Shown here: positions 18,001 to 27,800 of the stretch, one piece after another
Numbering within the stretch: the stretch's first letter is position 1
Layout: the number at the start of each line of letters is the position of its first letter
DNA from: Bacteroidia bacterium
GTDB lineage: Bacteria; Bacteroidota; Bacteroidia; J057
Assembly (NCBI GenBank): GCA_030430205.1
Contig: JAUIGE010000006.1
Location: 1-64,000, forward strand
Length of the DNA: 64,000 nucleotides
Reading direction: 5' to 3'
Notes under the pieces: generated by a model
What the model saw: only the letters and a program-made list of their open reading frames with translations
Told to the model about the DNA's origin: nothing
Database searches by the model: none
Position numbers and translations under genes: made by a program

Positions 18001-21000
18001 CAGCAATTTGCGATCGCCAAAGTGCTGACCTACAACGATTCCTCCAATTGTATCGCTCGGGTGGATGATAAACCCGCCCTGTATCCTTTAGGGATTGCTA
18101 CCACTTTCATCTATTCAGAAAAACACATCAAGAATGTAGTGATTCCTCAAATTGTCTACCTGGACTCCGCCCTGAGGCGGCAGGCACGAAAGACAGCACC
18201 CGGCACAGAAAGAAGCGACCTGGTAGCTGAAGCTGACTCCTTTGGGATGGACGCCAGTAACTGGAGAAGTATTTTAGGTGTGGTAGATGCCGCAAGGGGT
18301 GTCAATGCGATTCCGTATGAAACAGGAAATAAAAACATTTCCTTCAGTTCGGGTGCCAGCTATGAAAATGTAGTTCAGCAGGACACCACCTCCGGTGGGA
18401 GTTATTTATACACAGCATTTGTAGATATAGAAACGGCCTTGGGCGCTCGTTTTCAGCAGGAGGGCGGAGCCTGGCTGGAGAGTCAGCTGGGTATCGCTGC
18501 AAAATTCAGGCATTCCTTTACCAAAGATGAAGGAAATGACACCACCAATACCCTGACCATAGGCTACCATCTTGAAGATGATGACATCGGTGATTATTTC
18601 AGCGTGGATATCCTCAAAGATACCGTCTTTGGTGTACCTGCTTTTAAGCTATTTGCCGGGACAAGTAGTTGTCCGCATGAAGATGGCACCCAGCCTCGTG
18701 ATTCTGCTGAGTTCAACATATTCCCTCCTGATGGTGTCCACAACATCCCCATAGGTGGCGCAGGCAATATGACGGCCTATTTAACCAATGTAAGTGCAAG
18801 CCAGGAAGCACGAGAGTACCATGTGCGGGTGATTCCCAATACCAACCCACAAGGGGCTGTCATCAAGATCGGAGGCAGGATCATCAACAATACAACGGCT
18901 TCCTTTTTCCTGGATCCTTTTCAAACAACGGAGGTTGCCCTTACCGTGGAGCAAGGCCCTACAGCGGCCAACTATGACAGCATAGGTATCATGATGTATC
19001 CCCCTTGTGAATATGAGTTGTGGGAAAACAACGGCAACCTGACGAGCGGAGATACGACCTGGCTTTTTGCCAGTTTTCAGAGTGAGTGTACCCAAATCTC
19101 CCTCAACGAGCCCGTACAGGGTTGGCTAGTCAATGCCAACAGCAACAACCAATTGCTCTTTGATTTTGCGGGATATGACCTGAATAATCCTTATTTCAAC
19201 AGCATTACCATTGAGTATAAACCCAATGGCCAAGGCTGGCTTGTGGGCCCCAGCATCCCAAGGGACAGCATCGTAGATGTGATCCACACCTATCTTCTCG
19301 ATGTGAGCGGATATCCAGACGGGGCCTATACGCTAAGGGCCCGGGCCAATTGCAGCTCCGGAAAAGGAACCACCTATTCTACCGCAGTTAGCGGCCGGAT
19401 CGACCGCAATTCCATCGGACCATTTGGGATACCTACCCCTTCAGATGGCTTTCTGCGATTGGGACAGGAGATTTCGATCACCTTTGACAAAGACATAGAC
19501 TGCGGATTCAATGATCCCGCACCCACCTATGCGACGACCATCAGTCTCATGCGGACCGACGACAGTACATTTATCCCCCTGACTGTGCAATGCTCTGAAA
19601 ATCAGGACCGCATCATCCTGGTTCCAGGGATAGATCTCTTTAACATGCCAGAACTGGAAGGGGTACTCCTGATTGCCTCTGTGCAGGGGATACAGGATGA
19701 TCAGGGAAACAGCCAGGATTATCCCATCACCTGGGCCTTCCTCGTAAATGCCAGCCCGGTCAACTGGGATCCTGATACCCTGGATGTGGCATTGTCGGCA
19801 GGATTTTCACATACCATCAGCAGCACGCTCAAAAATACCTCAGTGCTGAGCAAAGCTTTTACCATAGAAAAATACCCTGTATGGCTGACACCCACCACCC
19901 TGGCAGGCTCGGTCCTCTCCAATGGAGAATATGAAATCAATTTCCTCGTTGACCCGACCTTGCCTGTAGGCATTTACTCAGATACGGTGACAGCCATGAT
20001 CAATGGTTGGCCTGAATACCTGATTATCAACTATGAGGCTTTGGCTGTGCCACCCAATTGGAAGGTAAATCCAGAGGATTATACCTATTCCATGAGTGTG
20101 GTAGCCGTTTTCAGTCTGGACCAGACGGATACCAACCTATCCAGAAATGACCGCGACCTCGTCGCAGCTATTTTCAACGGAGAAGTCAGAGGAATTGCCC
20201 AATTGGAATACGTGGAACGATTTGACAAATACATGGCTTTTATTACCGTATATTCCGACATCATTGCCAATGAAGAGATAAACTTTAGCCTGTGGAGAGC
20301 TTCGAATGGGGTAGAATATCGGGCAGCAGAAACCCTTTTCTTTGCGGATAATGCCATTTATGGGCGCATAGGAGCACCCGAAATTTTCCATACAGATGGC
20401 GTATACCAGGTTATCCCCTTAAAACAGGGCTGGAACTGGGTTTCCCTCAATGTGGACAACAGTGACATGACAATCCACAACCTGCTCAATTCTTTGGGTT
20501 CTCCTCAAGTCGGAAATGACATCACCGTGAAGCGCAAGGACGGGAGTACCGCTCAATATACCCAAATAGCTACTCCTATCATCTTTGCCAATCAATGGAC
20601 CGGAACTTTGGCTCAATTGGATAATAAGCAGGCCTACCAGATACATTTATCTGATGTGCCCGATACTTTGCGGATACCAGGGACACCTATCACCCATTTT
20701 TCCAATATAGATGTGCTCAGTGGATGGAACTGGATAGGCTTCCAGCCTCAATCTGCTCAGCCTGTAGGGCAGGCTCTGAGTTCTCTCAACCTGCGTAACC
20801 AGGATCTCCTCAAGAGCCAGGAATCTTTCAGCGAATACCACAAAGGTTGGGATGTCTGGTATGGTCCGCTCCGTTTTATGGAGCCTGGCAAAGGCTACAA
20901 GCTCAAACTAAAGAGCGGTGTAAATTACAACGACCTGATATATAGCCGCTTAGGCACAGAGGATTTTCAGGTGGACCATACGCGTTTTGAAAGCAGCATG

Positions 21001-21594
21001 ACTATTGTTGCCAAAATCGGCTTCGAAAACGAGCTCCTCGTCGACCATAAGCAGCTGAATGAAGAAAGACTTCTGATCGGTGCTTTCATGGGAGACAGCT
21101 GCCGTGGATATGGTCAGCTGGAGTGGGTAGAATTTATGGGGGAATACCAGGCTGTTTTCTCTGTGCATGGAAACCAGGCTGACCTGGGTCGCGAAATGGA
21201 ATTCCGTGTTTATGATACCTTTTCCGGTCATGAATTTGCTTGTCCCAAAAAGCCGGAAAAATATATCAGTGATTACTTCCTGGGCCATGTGCGTGATCCC
21301 TATGTGCTCTTCGAGCGCCTTGCCCTGCCAGAGGCAGGCTACTTCCTGGAGCAAAACTATCCGAATCCTTATGATTCGAAGACCTCTATTCGCTTTATTC
21401 TGCCGCAGGCAGAGCATGTAAGGCTGACGGTCTTTGACCAGTTTGGAAAAAAGATCCAACTGCTCCTTGATGAGGAAATGAGCGCAGGCGAGCATACTGC
21501 CATATTTGAAGCAGCTAAGCTGCCGAGTGGAATCTACCATTATTCGATTGAAGCCGGAGAATTCCGGGCAAGCCGGAAGATGGTCAAGTTTTAA
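15070..21594 (+). CDS. Giant T9SS-secreted surface protein, paralogue 1
   Basis: 2174 residues. Signal peptide 1-33 (WSQ end); divergent head 34-173 with CDC and C..EC cysteine pairs; Fn3-like domains about 174-262 and 272-358; two transthyretin/carboxypeptidase-regulatory-like domains about 374-570 (TDVDGYYEIRNIYYYDSA, RTDEDGFWSY); a long beta-rich centre of unknown fold with HDPPGDNSYSW near 874 and a SSCPHEDG Cys; an Ig-like domain near 1453-1560 (PTPSDGFLRLGQ..ITFDKDID); then the mirrored modules A (about 1673), B (GWNWVS, 1787), B' (GWNWIG, 1885) and A' (1975). Residues 2088-2174 are the T9SS sorting domain (NYPNPYDSK, ending KMVKF). It should cross the outer membrane and be released or anchored at the surface. 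No enzymatic motif is visible. By segment it is like copies 4 and 5 in the middle, 3 and 4 in the A-B modules, and copy 2 at the very end. Confidence 0.9.
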   Translation: MLRLTLYLSKPPLLRRVLMLFLLVGFCLPGWSQTYSDSWDGTKSGDHHVTNNGSDYTVTLTWSNILSPTDGSWATPCDCNDVGLQQVQYGTAENSQRSPYSNPVLSFGGNGGGTLTSSTANVGPSFNQTLHLWIRIDGQDDAFLDPCGSECENYGWSVNTALFTIRTAKIKNPINLDASDNESEGSLLNRIVLTWEKGTDIPAANVGYKIYRGSTLIHTTAIGDESYTYTDSLTTPGGLPAAGSSYTYKVQTYTNDWGGDTSTGATNIGSTLSLSLDASNGTFPTKVKLSWNSVSTSADNIRIERSIPLAQRPSSITSRTDTVEELNILNKHAKAYTDTDVIPGYLYNYYITALNEDGNDIVTSTDKGWMKPNGTIKGQVSSRGGAGVQNVLITVAYDGALDANKAPANSGYNGPFTALTDVDGYYEIRNIYYYDSARFSITPSYLSHGFTPPNSFRILDLNGRTQTGVNFTDTTAITVSGYAKFQAPSLFGGASGAGFGVEKATIAINGVDYGIRTDEDGFWSYALSDSGNYGFKIYYLHHQFLADSLNFDIGNDKNDIDFLNMQVDSIEVRVQDGCQNPLKTISTQAGGTVEPQIKVVHTRGTAFFDGNFSVNATGNATIVLPAGSFRLSVDNPAGTSVPHRIFDGAQRAQLDTIDFDFDLSLRDSMVVVLSDTIWTIIPPDTLSTTDSLGNPIILPGSSSYVVNEDTVTQSLDWQADFVYFGPFEVIAFWEDAGAEIFKDCNAGGTSLSDSIILLESNVSYPLTLWITDAASGCAVDTGSIKIWDFVSDKESSPATLPIQNGYAYYLVEAGIPNVSSGGSNPHQKYFYTKTSAGARADVPNDWWVMVTGAQSLSPTFTSRSPQLPDIVIHDPPGDNSYSWIEKGSNYRYFSNTSYEISGSGGFYLDLLFGTSIKTPISGTNLGVRWQLDFQAGRENFTNNVYENNITFTETFSTSADPLFTGNDGDVYVGKATNQQFAIAKVLTYNDSSNCIARVDDKPALYPLGIATTFIYSEKHIKNVVIPQIVYLDSALRRQARKTAPGTERSDLVAEADSFGMDASNWRSILGVVDAARGVNAIPYETGNKNISFSSGASYENVVQQDTTSGGSYLYTAFVDIETALGARFQQEGGAWLESQLGIAAKFRHSFTKDEGNDTTNTLTIGYHLEDDDIGDYFSVDILKDTVFGVPAFKLFAGTSSCPHEDGTQPRDSAEFNIFPPDGVHNIPIGGAGNMTAYLTNVSASQEAREYHVRVIPNTNPQGAVIKIGGRIINNTTASFFLDPFQTTEVALTVEQGPTAANYDSIGIMMYPPCEYELWENNGNLTSGDTTWLFASFQSECTQISLNEPVQGWLVNANSNNQLLFDFAGYDLNNPYFNSITIEYKPNGQGWLVGPSIPRDSIVDVIHTYLLDVSGYPDGAYTLRARANCSSGKGTTYSTAVSGRIDRNSIGPFGIPTPSDGFLRLGQEISITFDKDIDCGFNDPAPTYATTISLMRTDDSTFIPLTVQCSENQDRIILVPGIDLFNMPELEGVLLIASVQGIQDDQGNSQDYPITWAFLVNASPVNWDPDTLDVALSAGFSHTISSTLKNTSVLSKAFTIEKYPVWLTPTTLAGSVLSNGEYEINFLVDPTLPVGIYSDTVTAMINGWPEYLIINYEALAVPPNWKVNPEDYTYSMSVVAVFSLDQTDTNLSRNDRDLVAAIFNGEVRGIAQLEYVERFDKYMAFITVYSDIIANEEINFSLWRASNGVEYRAAETLFFADNAIYGRIGAPEIFHTDGVYQVIPLKQGWNWVSLNVDNSDMTIHNLLNSLGSPQVGNDITVKRKDGSTAQYTQIATPIIFANQWTGTLAQLDNKQAYQIHLSDVPDTLRIPGTPITHFSNIDVLSGWNWIGFQPQSAQPVGQALSSLNLRNQDLLKSQESFSEYHKGWDVWYGPLRFMEPGKGYKLKLKSGVNYNDLIYSRLGTEDFQVDHTRFESSMTIVAKIGFENELLVDHKQLNEERLLIGAFMGDSCRGYGQLEWVEFMGEYQAVFSVHGNQADLGREMEFRVYDTFSGHEFACPKKPEKYISDYFLGHVRDPYVLFERLALPEAGYFLEQNYPNPYDSKTSIRFILPQAEHVRLTVFDQFGKKIQLLLDEEMSAGEHTAIFEAAKLPSGIYHYSIEAGEFRASRKMVKF
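15099..15120 (+). other. Coding hairpin early in giant gene 1
   Basis: accgcccttgctaaggcggg folds into a GC-rich stem with one bulge, 29-50 nt after the start codon, encoding the KPPLLRR segment before the hydrophobic core of the signal peptide. Similarly placed hairpins occur in giant genes 3, 4 and 5. Confidence 0.5.
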
Positions 21595-21615
21595 AAAACG
21601 CCTGTAGGCATTTGA

Positions 21616-21661
21616 AAAATCCGCTGGTCGGGGGTACATCCTGGCTGGCGGATTTTGCTTT
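21616..21661 (+). terminator. Terminator of giant gene 1
   Basis: Arms aaaatccgc (21616-21624) and gcggatttt (21648-21656), then gcttttt, 21 bp after the stop codon. The 23-nt loop has its own short pairing. Rho-independent type is probable. Confidence 0.6.
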
Positions 21662-21840
21662 TTGGGGGCCTTTTTCTTCGTGTAAAGGGCATTTGTATTT
21701 TTTAAAACGAAAAATGAAACAATCTGAATAGTTGGAAAAATAACACAGTATTTTTTCGACTTAGGATAATTTATACTTAAATTGAAAATGTACACATAGT
21801 CAACAATTTCTATTCACTTCACCTATAATTTCAAATCATT

Positions 21841-24800
21841 ATGCGAAAAATTACCCTTTTTTCTGGCAGGTGGTCTTATCCAGGGCTACTTGGCTTACTC
21901 ATTTTGCTTATTGGCTTCAGTCCACAGGGCTGGGGGCAAACCTATTCCGATAGCCATTCTGATGCCTATGTCGGTGGCCCCTATTCTGTAACCAATGGCG
22001 GTTCAGATTATACTGTCAGCATTGGTTGGACCACTGCTTTTCGAGCTACCAACCAGGGATATTGCGATTGCCACACCAATACCGAGGACCTGGAGTTTGG
22101 CACCACCCAGGGTGAAAACAACCGCACACCTGTCTGGTCCACCAGTAATGCCGCAGATAATAACGGCAATACCGGCGACATCATTTTGGGACCAGGCTAT
22201 TCCGATACATGGTACATCTACACGGAGGCAGATGGAGATGATGATGCTCTTTTTAGCTGCTGGGTAGATTGTGACGCCAGAGCATGGTCCGGAGGTGGAC
22301 TGTGGGTGAGAACAGCCCCTTTCAAAAATCCCTCCAGCTTTGTCGCCTCCAGCACTGAAGGAGAAGGTTCTCGCCTCAACAAGGTTGTGCTGAGTTGGGG
22401 CAAGGCAACCCACTTTCCGGAAGGATATACCCAGTATGTCATATACCGTAGGGTCGCAGGGGTAGGCAATTATGCCCATCTTGTTACCCTGGGAGGGGAT
22501 GCCAGGTCTTATGAAGACCTCCAGGTATCTCCCAATACCACCTATGATTACAAAATCACCACTTATTCCAGCTATAGTCAGCGCCTGGCCTCTGCCGGCA
22601 CGGATGTAGGAGAAATCTTGAAAGTCGCCGCCACTGCTGGCTGGGGCAATCTGGAATCTACAGGTTCCTACGATCAGGGACAAACCCTTACAGTGAATTT
22701 GGATGCCTCAGATGGCACCTACAAAACCAAGGTGACACTCAGCTGGAACAAGGTTTCTACCTCAGCCGACAACATGAAGGTAGAGCGAAGCCTGCCGGGC
22801 AGCAATCCTATCAAATTTGAAGAATTGGCCATATTGAACAAACATGCCACGGCCTATACTGATACAGACGCCCTTCCGGGCTTCCAATATACCTACCGGG
22901 TAAGTCCGCTGGATGAGAATGGAGATCCTCTCCAGGAAGTGGATAATCCCGGCCACATGAAAGCCAATGGCATAGTTAGAGGTACCGTCAGGGCGCTGGG
23001 AGGCGCAGGGGTACAAGGCATTTCGGTATGTGTATTGCCGCTCAATCCGGTGGTACCGGCGGGTGTGAATACCGTCCCTGCCGCAGGCTATTGCACCACC
23101 ACCGATGCCGGTGGCAACTATGAGATCAGGAACATCTACTATTACGATAGTGCCTCTTTTGTAGTGGTTCCCTCCTACCCCAACCATGTTTTTGGGCCAC
23201 CTTCACGGGTACTGGTACTGGACCTCACCACCAATATTCAACCCGGCGTAGACTTTACAGACTCTACTTCAATTAGTATTTTTGGTAGAGTTCACTTTCC
23301 GCCAGCCTCTGACTTTGGGGCAAGCGGTGCCAACCTGATCGGAATCCGAAAGGCCAAAGTCCTGCTCGACACCCTCGACCGGGGCATACGCACAGATGGA
23401 GATGGCAATTGGTCCTATGCTGTGACCAATCCCGGAGTCTTTAAGTTCAGCGTCCAATATGAAACCCACGGCTTCAAAGCGGATCCCCTTTTTGCAGATG
23501 CCACCGGAGATACAGCGGTAGTCACCATCCTGGATCAGGACGTCAACGGAGTGGATTTTATAGACCAACAGAAAGATTCTGTGCTGATACGCGTGCAGGA
23601 TGGCTGTGGCAATCCCCTTGCCGTCACCCCCAATGGCAATGGCTCTACCCCCCGGGTAAAAGTGACCAGTCAGAAAGGGCCGACCTATTTTGAGAAATAC
23701 GTCTCCATGAGCAATACAGGCTTCGCCAAAGTCGTATTGCCTGCTGCGGACTTTCAGATCAATGCATTGGATGATCCTCCTTTCACCAATGGCAATATAG
23801 CGGTCCAATTGATGGATACGACCCTCAAATACGAACTCGCTACCCGGGACTCCTCCCTGCAGGTGACCAGCGATACGACCCTGGACATCACCCCCAGCCG
23901 GGTGGTAGTCATCAACGGGACCTCCGTTACCCTGCCCCCCGATACGGTCTTTAACATCACCAGAGACTCTATGTATCGCTCCATCCAGCCCAGAGCGAAT
24001 TTTGTCTATTATGGTCCATTCCTCATCACTGTCAATTTTGAGGACGCAGGCGCAGAGGTATATCCCGGCTGTAAAGCCACAGGCTTGGGTACCAGTGCAG
24101 ACTCCATCATCCTGATGGAAGTAGGCGCCCGCTATGGCATCCAGTTCGAAATCTTCGATCAGTTTTCGGGCTGTGCCGTGGATACGGGACAGGTTTTGGT
24201 TTATGATTACATCAGTGACCAGGAGCGCACGCCTTCGACTTTACCGATCAAAAATGGCGTGGCCTTTTACACCATAGAAGGGGGCGAGCCCAATGTCGCA
24301 TCCGGTGGAGCCAACCCCTACCAAAAATTGTTTTTTGCCAGCGTCTCGGCAGGTGTCCGGGAAGCACAGGACAAAGGCTGGTGGATCCTGTTACAGGGTG
24401 CCAAGGAGTTGACACCCACCTTTACCTCACGCTCCCCTGAAATACCCGATTTGGTGATCCATGATCCTCCCGGAGACAACAGTTATGCCTGGGTGGAAAA
24501 AGGTTCCGTTTACTCTTCCTTTTCCACTACTGAGCGGGAAATCTCCGGCTCAGGAGGGCTCTATGGAGATATGATTATAGGGGGAAAAGGAAAATCCGCT
24601 TTGGGATTGGGTGTAGCCACCCTTTTCGATGTAGGTGCAGGTGCCAAAATCGTTTTTGACTATGATATTGGCCGGGAGAATTTTGACAAAGCAGGCTATC
24701 GCAGTACCTACTCCTTTGAAGAGAATTTTTCAACCTCAAGTGATCCGCTATTTACAGGGCATGAAGGTGATGTATATGTGGGAAAAGCTACCAACCAGCT

Positions 24801-27800
24801 TTGGTCAGTGGCCAAAGTATTGGAGTTTGATCCGAGCTCATGTAGCTCTACGGTACAGGACAAACCCAACCTGGAGGCTGGCGGCATCGCCACCACATTT
24901 ATCTATACTGAAAAGCATATCAAAAATGTCCTGGTCCCTCAGCTGACCTATCTCGCCAACATATTAAGCGATGAAGCCGATGATGAGACGAATCCCACCC
25001 GGGAATCAGAATTGAGATCCGAGTCGGATTCATTCCGCATAGATGTGTTCAACTGGGGCCAGATCCTGGCCAAAAATGCCCTGAACAGGGACATGAATGC
25101 GACCTATGTCCGCAACAAGTCCTTCAGTGCAGGAGCAAGCTACGAACTGGTAGAAAGCTATAATGATGAGGCATCCAACTCCTATGAGTATGTCACCTTT
25201 GTGGATGAAAAACTCAAGCTGGGTGTGGCATGGGAAATAGAAGGCAATGGCCTCTGGACAGAAGGAGATGCAGGCTTTGCAGCCTGGTTCCGCGGATCTA
25301 CCCGCAAAGAGTCTGGCAATGACAGCACCAAAAACTTCGTCGTGGGATATCAACTTGCAGACAAAGACATTGGTGACTTTTTCAGTGTCGATATTCTGAA
25401 AGATACCGCCTACAATGTGCCTGCTTTCCGCATATTTGGCGGCACGAGTTCCTGTCCTCAGGAGGATGGTACCCAGGCGCGTGACCGAGCCAATCTCAAC
25501 ATCTTCCCGCCAAGATTGGACAATGTGCCCAAAGGCGGCACAGCTACTTTCACGGCTCAAATGATCAATGAAAGTGAAAGCCAGGAGGCCCGGGAATACC
25601 AGATGCGGGTCATCCCGCAAACCAATCCCGGGGGAGCAGTTATCACCATGGGAGGTGAAAACATCGGATCACGAAGCGTCTCTTATTTCCTCGATGCCTT
25701 CCAGTCCACCGAGGTGGATCTTACGGTACAGGCAGGCCCCAGAGCTGCCAATTATCAGGACATTGCGATCATGATGTATCCTCCCTGTGAGTATGAATTG
25801 TGGGAAAACAATGGCAACCTCATCAATGGAGACACTTTCTATATCACGGTCAATTTTGAGTCCGAGTGCTCCAATGTCGCCCTGATCAACCCCACAGACA
25901 ATTGGCTGGTCAACGCCAATAACAACAACATCCTGGTGACGGATTTCTCGGGCTATGACCTGAACAATCCTTTCCTGGAAAGTGTAACCCTGGAATACCA
26001 ACCCAAAAACCAGGGCTGGCTGGATGGACCTACCATTTACAAATCTCAAAATGACGATATATTCACGCCTACTGACAGCCTGGATGACCTGATTTTCAGG
26101 GAGTTTTGGGATGTCTCCGGCCTGGCCGATGGCCAGTACAAAATCCGCGCACGCGCCAATTGTATAGCCGGAAAAGGAAAGACGGTTTCCTCCGCTCTGG
26201 ATGGGATCATCGACCGCAATTCCATTGCGCCCTTTGGTATTCCGACTCCGTCGGATGGCTTCCTGCGCTTTGGGCAGCTGATTTCTGTCAAATTTGACAA
26301 AGACATTGACTGTGGCTTTGATGATCCTGTGCCGACTTATCCGGCACAAATCACGCTGATGCGTACGGATGACAGCACCTTCATTCCGCTGAATATTCAG
26401 TGTTCTGAAAACGAGGACCAGATCAACCTGGTTCCTACCATTGACCTTTTCAGCATGCCTGAACTGGAAGATGTCATCCTCGTGGCAAGGGTACAGGGCA
26501 TCCAGGATGCCCAGGGCAATACGCAGACTTACCCGGTCGAGTGGGCTTTCAAAGTAAATGCATCACCTGTATCCTGGGATCCAGATAGCATGGACCTCGC
26601 ATTTTCAGCAGGCATTCCCCATACCTTCACCAGCAAATTGAAAAATACTGCTGGTTTGAGTAAGGCTTTTTCCCTTGCATCCTATCCCACATGGCTGACG
26701 CCTTCCATTCTCTCCGGATCTATCCTTTCTGATGGAGAATATGAGATCACTTTCCATGTGAGTCCTGATCTGCCCATCGGTGTCTACCGCGATACGGTGG
26801 TTGCCATGATAGATGGCTGGCCAGAGTTCCTGGATATTACCTATGAGGCAGTTGCCGTCCCACCCAATTGGGAAGTAAGAGCTGAAAAGTATATTTACTC
26901 CATGAGTATGATCCTGGCATTTAGCCTCGACCAGAGTGATACCAACCTCTCCCGCGATGAGCGCGATATGGTAGCAGCCGTTTACAATGGAGAAATAAGA
27001 GGTGTCGCCCAATTGCAGTATGTATCTCAGTTTAACAAATACATGGCATTTCTGACCGTGTACTCGGATATTCCTGCAAATGAGGAGATTTCCTTCAGCA
27101 TGTGGAGAGCTTCAACGGGAGTAGAGCATGTGGCCAAAGAGACTTTTTTCTTTAACAGCGAACATGTCTACGGCCTTATCAACAATCCTGAAATCCTGCA
27201 TACAGACGGTGTCTATCAGGTTATTCCGCTCACGCAGGGGTGGAATTGGGTGTCGCTCAATATCACCAATACCGATATGACGATCGATAACCTGCTCAAT
27301 TCTTTGGGTTCTCCTGATGTGGGCAATGATGTGACCGTCAAGCGCAAGGATGGGGCCACGGCCACCTTCACCCAGATCGCTACGCCGATCATCTACGCCA
27401 ACCAATGGGCCGGTAACCTGGCCCAACTGGACAATAAGCAGGCTTATCTGATCCATCTATCGGATGCGCCTGATACGCTACGTATCCCAGGCAAACCCGT
27501 CACGGCTTTTGACAACATAGATGTGTTGAGTGGATGGAACTGGATAGGCTTCCAGCCTCAATCAGCCCAGGCGATCAAGCCCGCGCTCAGCTCCATCAAC
27601 CTGCGCAACCTCGACCTGGCCAAAGGCCAGGAGGCTTTCAGCCAGTACCACAAAGGTTCTAAAACCTGGTTTGGTTCGCTCCAGTTTTTGGAGCCAGGCA
27701 AGGGCTATAAGCTCAAGCTAAAAGATGGCGTCAATTATAATGACCTGGTTTATAGTCGCTTAGGCTTGAAAGACTTTGAGGTAGATCCTACCCGTTTTGA

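Noticed and set aside
20950-21795. Long minus-strand open frame (281 codons) antisense to the end of giant gene 1
   Set aside because: Lies almost wholly opposite a well-supported conserved coding region; similar antisense frames recur at the same place in the other giants because of codon use.
14946-21806. Shared word catagtcaacaa upstream of giants 1 and 2 as a common operator
   Set aside because: Different distance to the start codon (112 and 34 bp) and absent from the other three giants; could be chance or shared ancestry.
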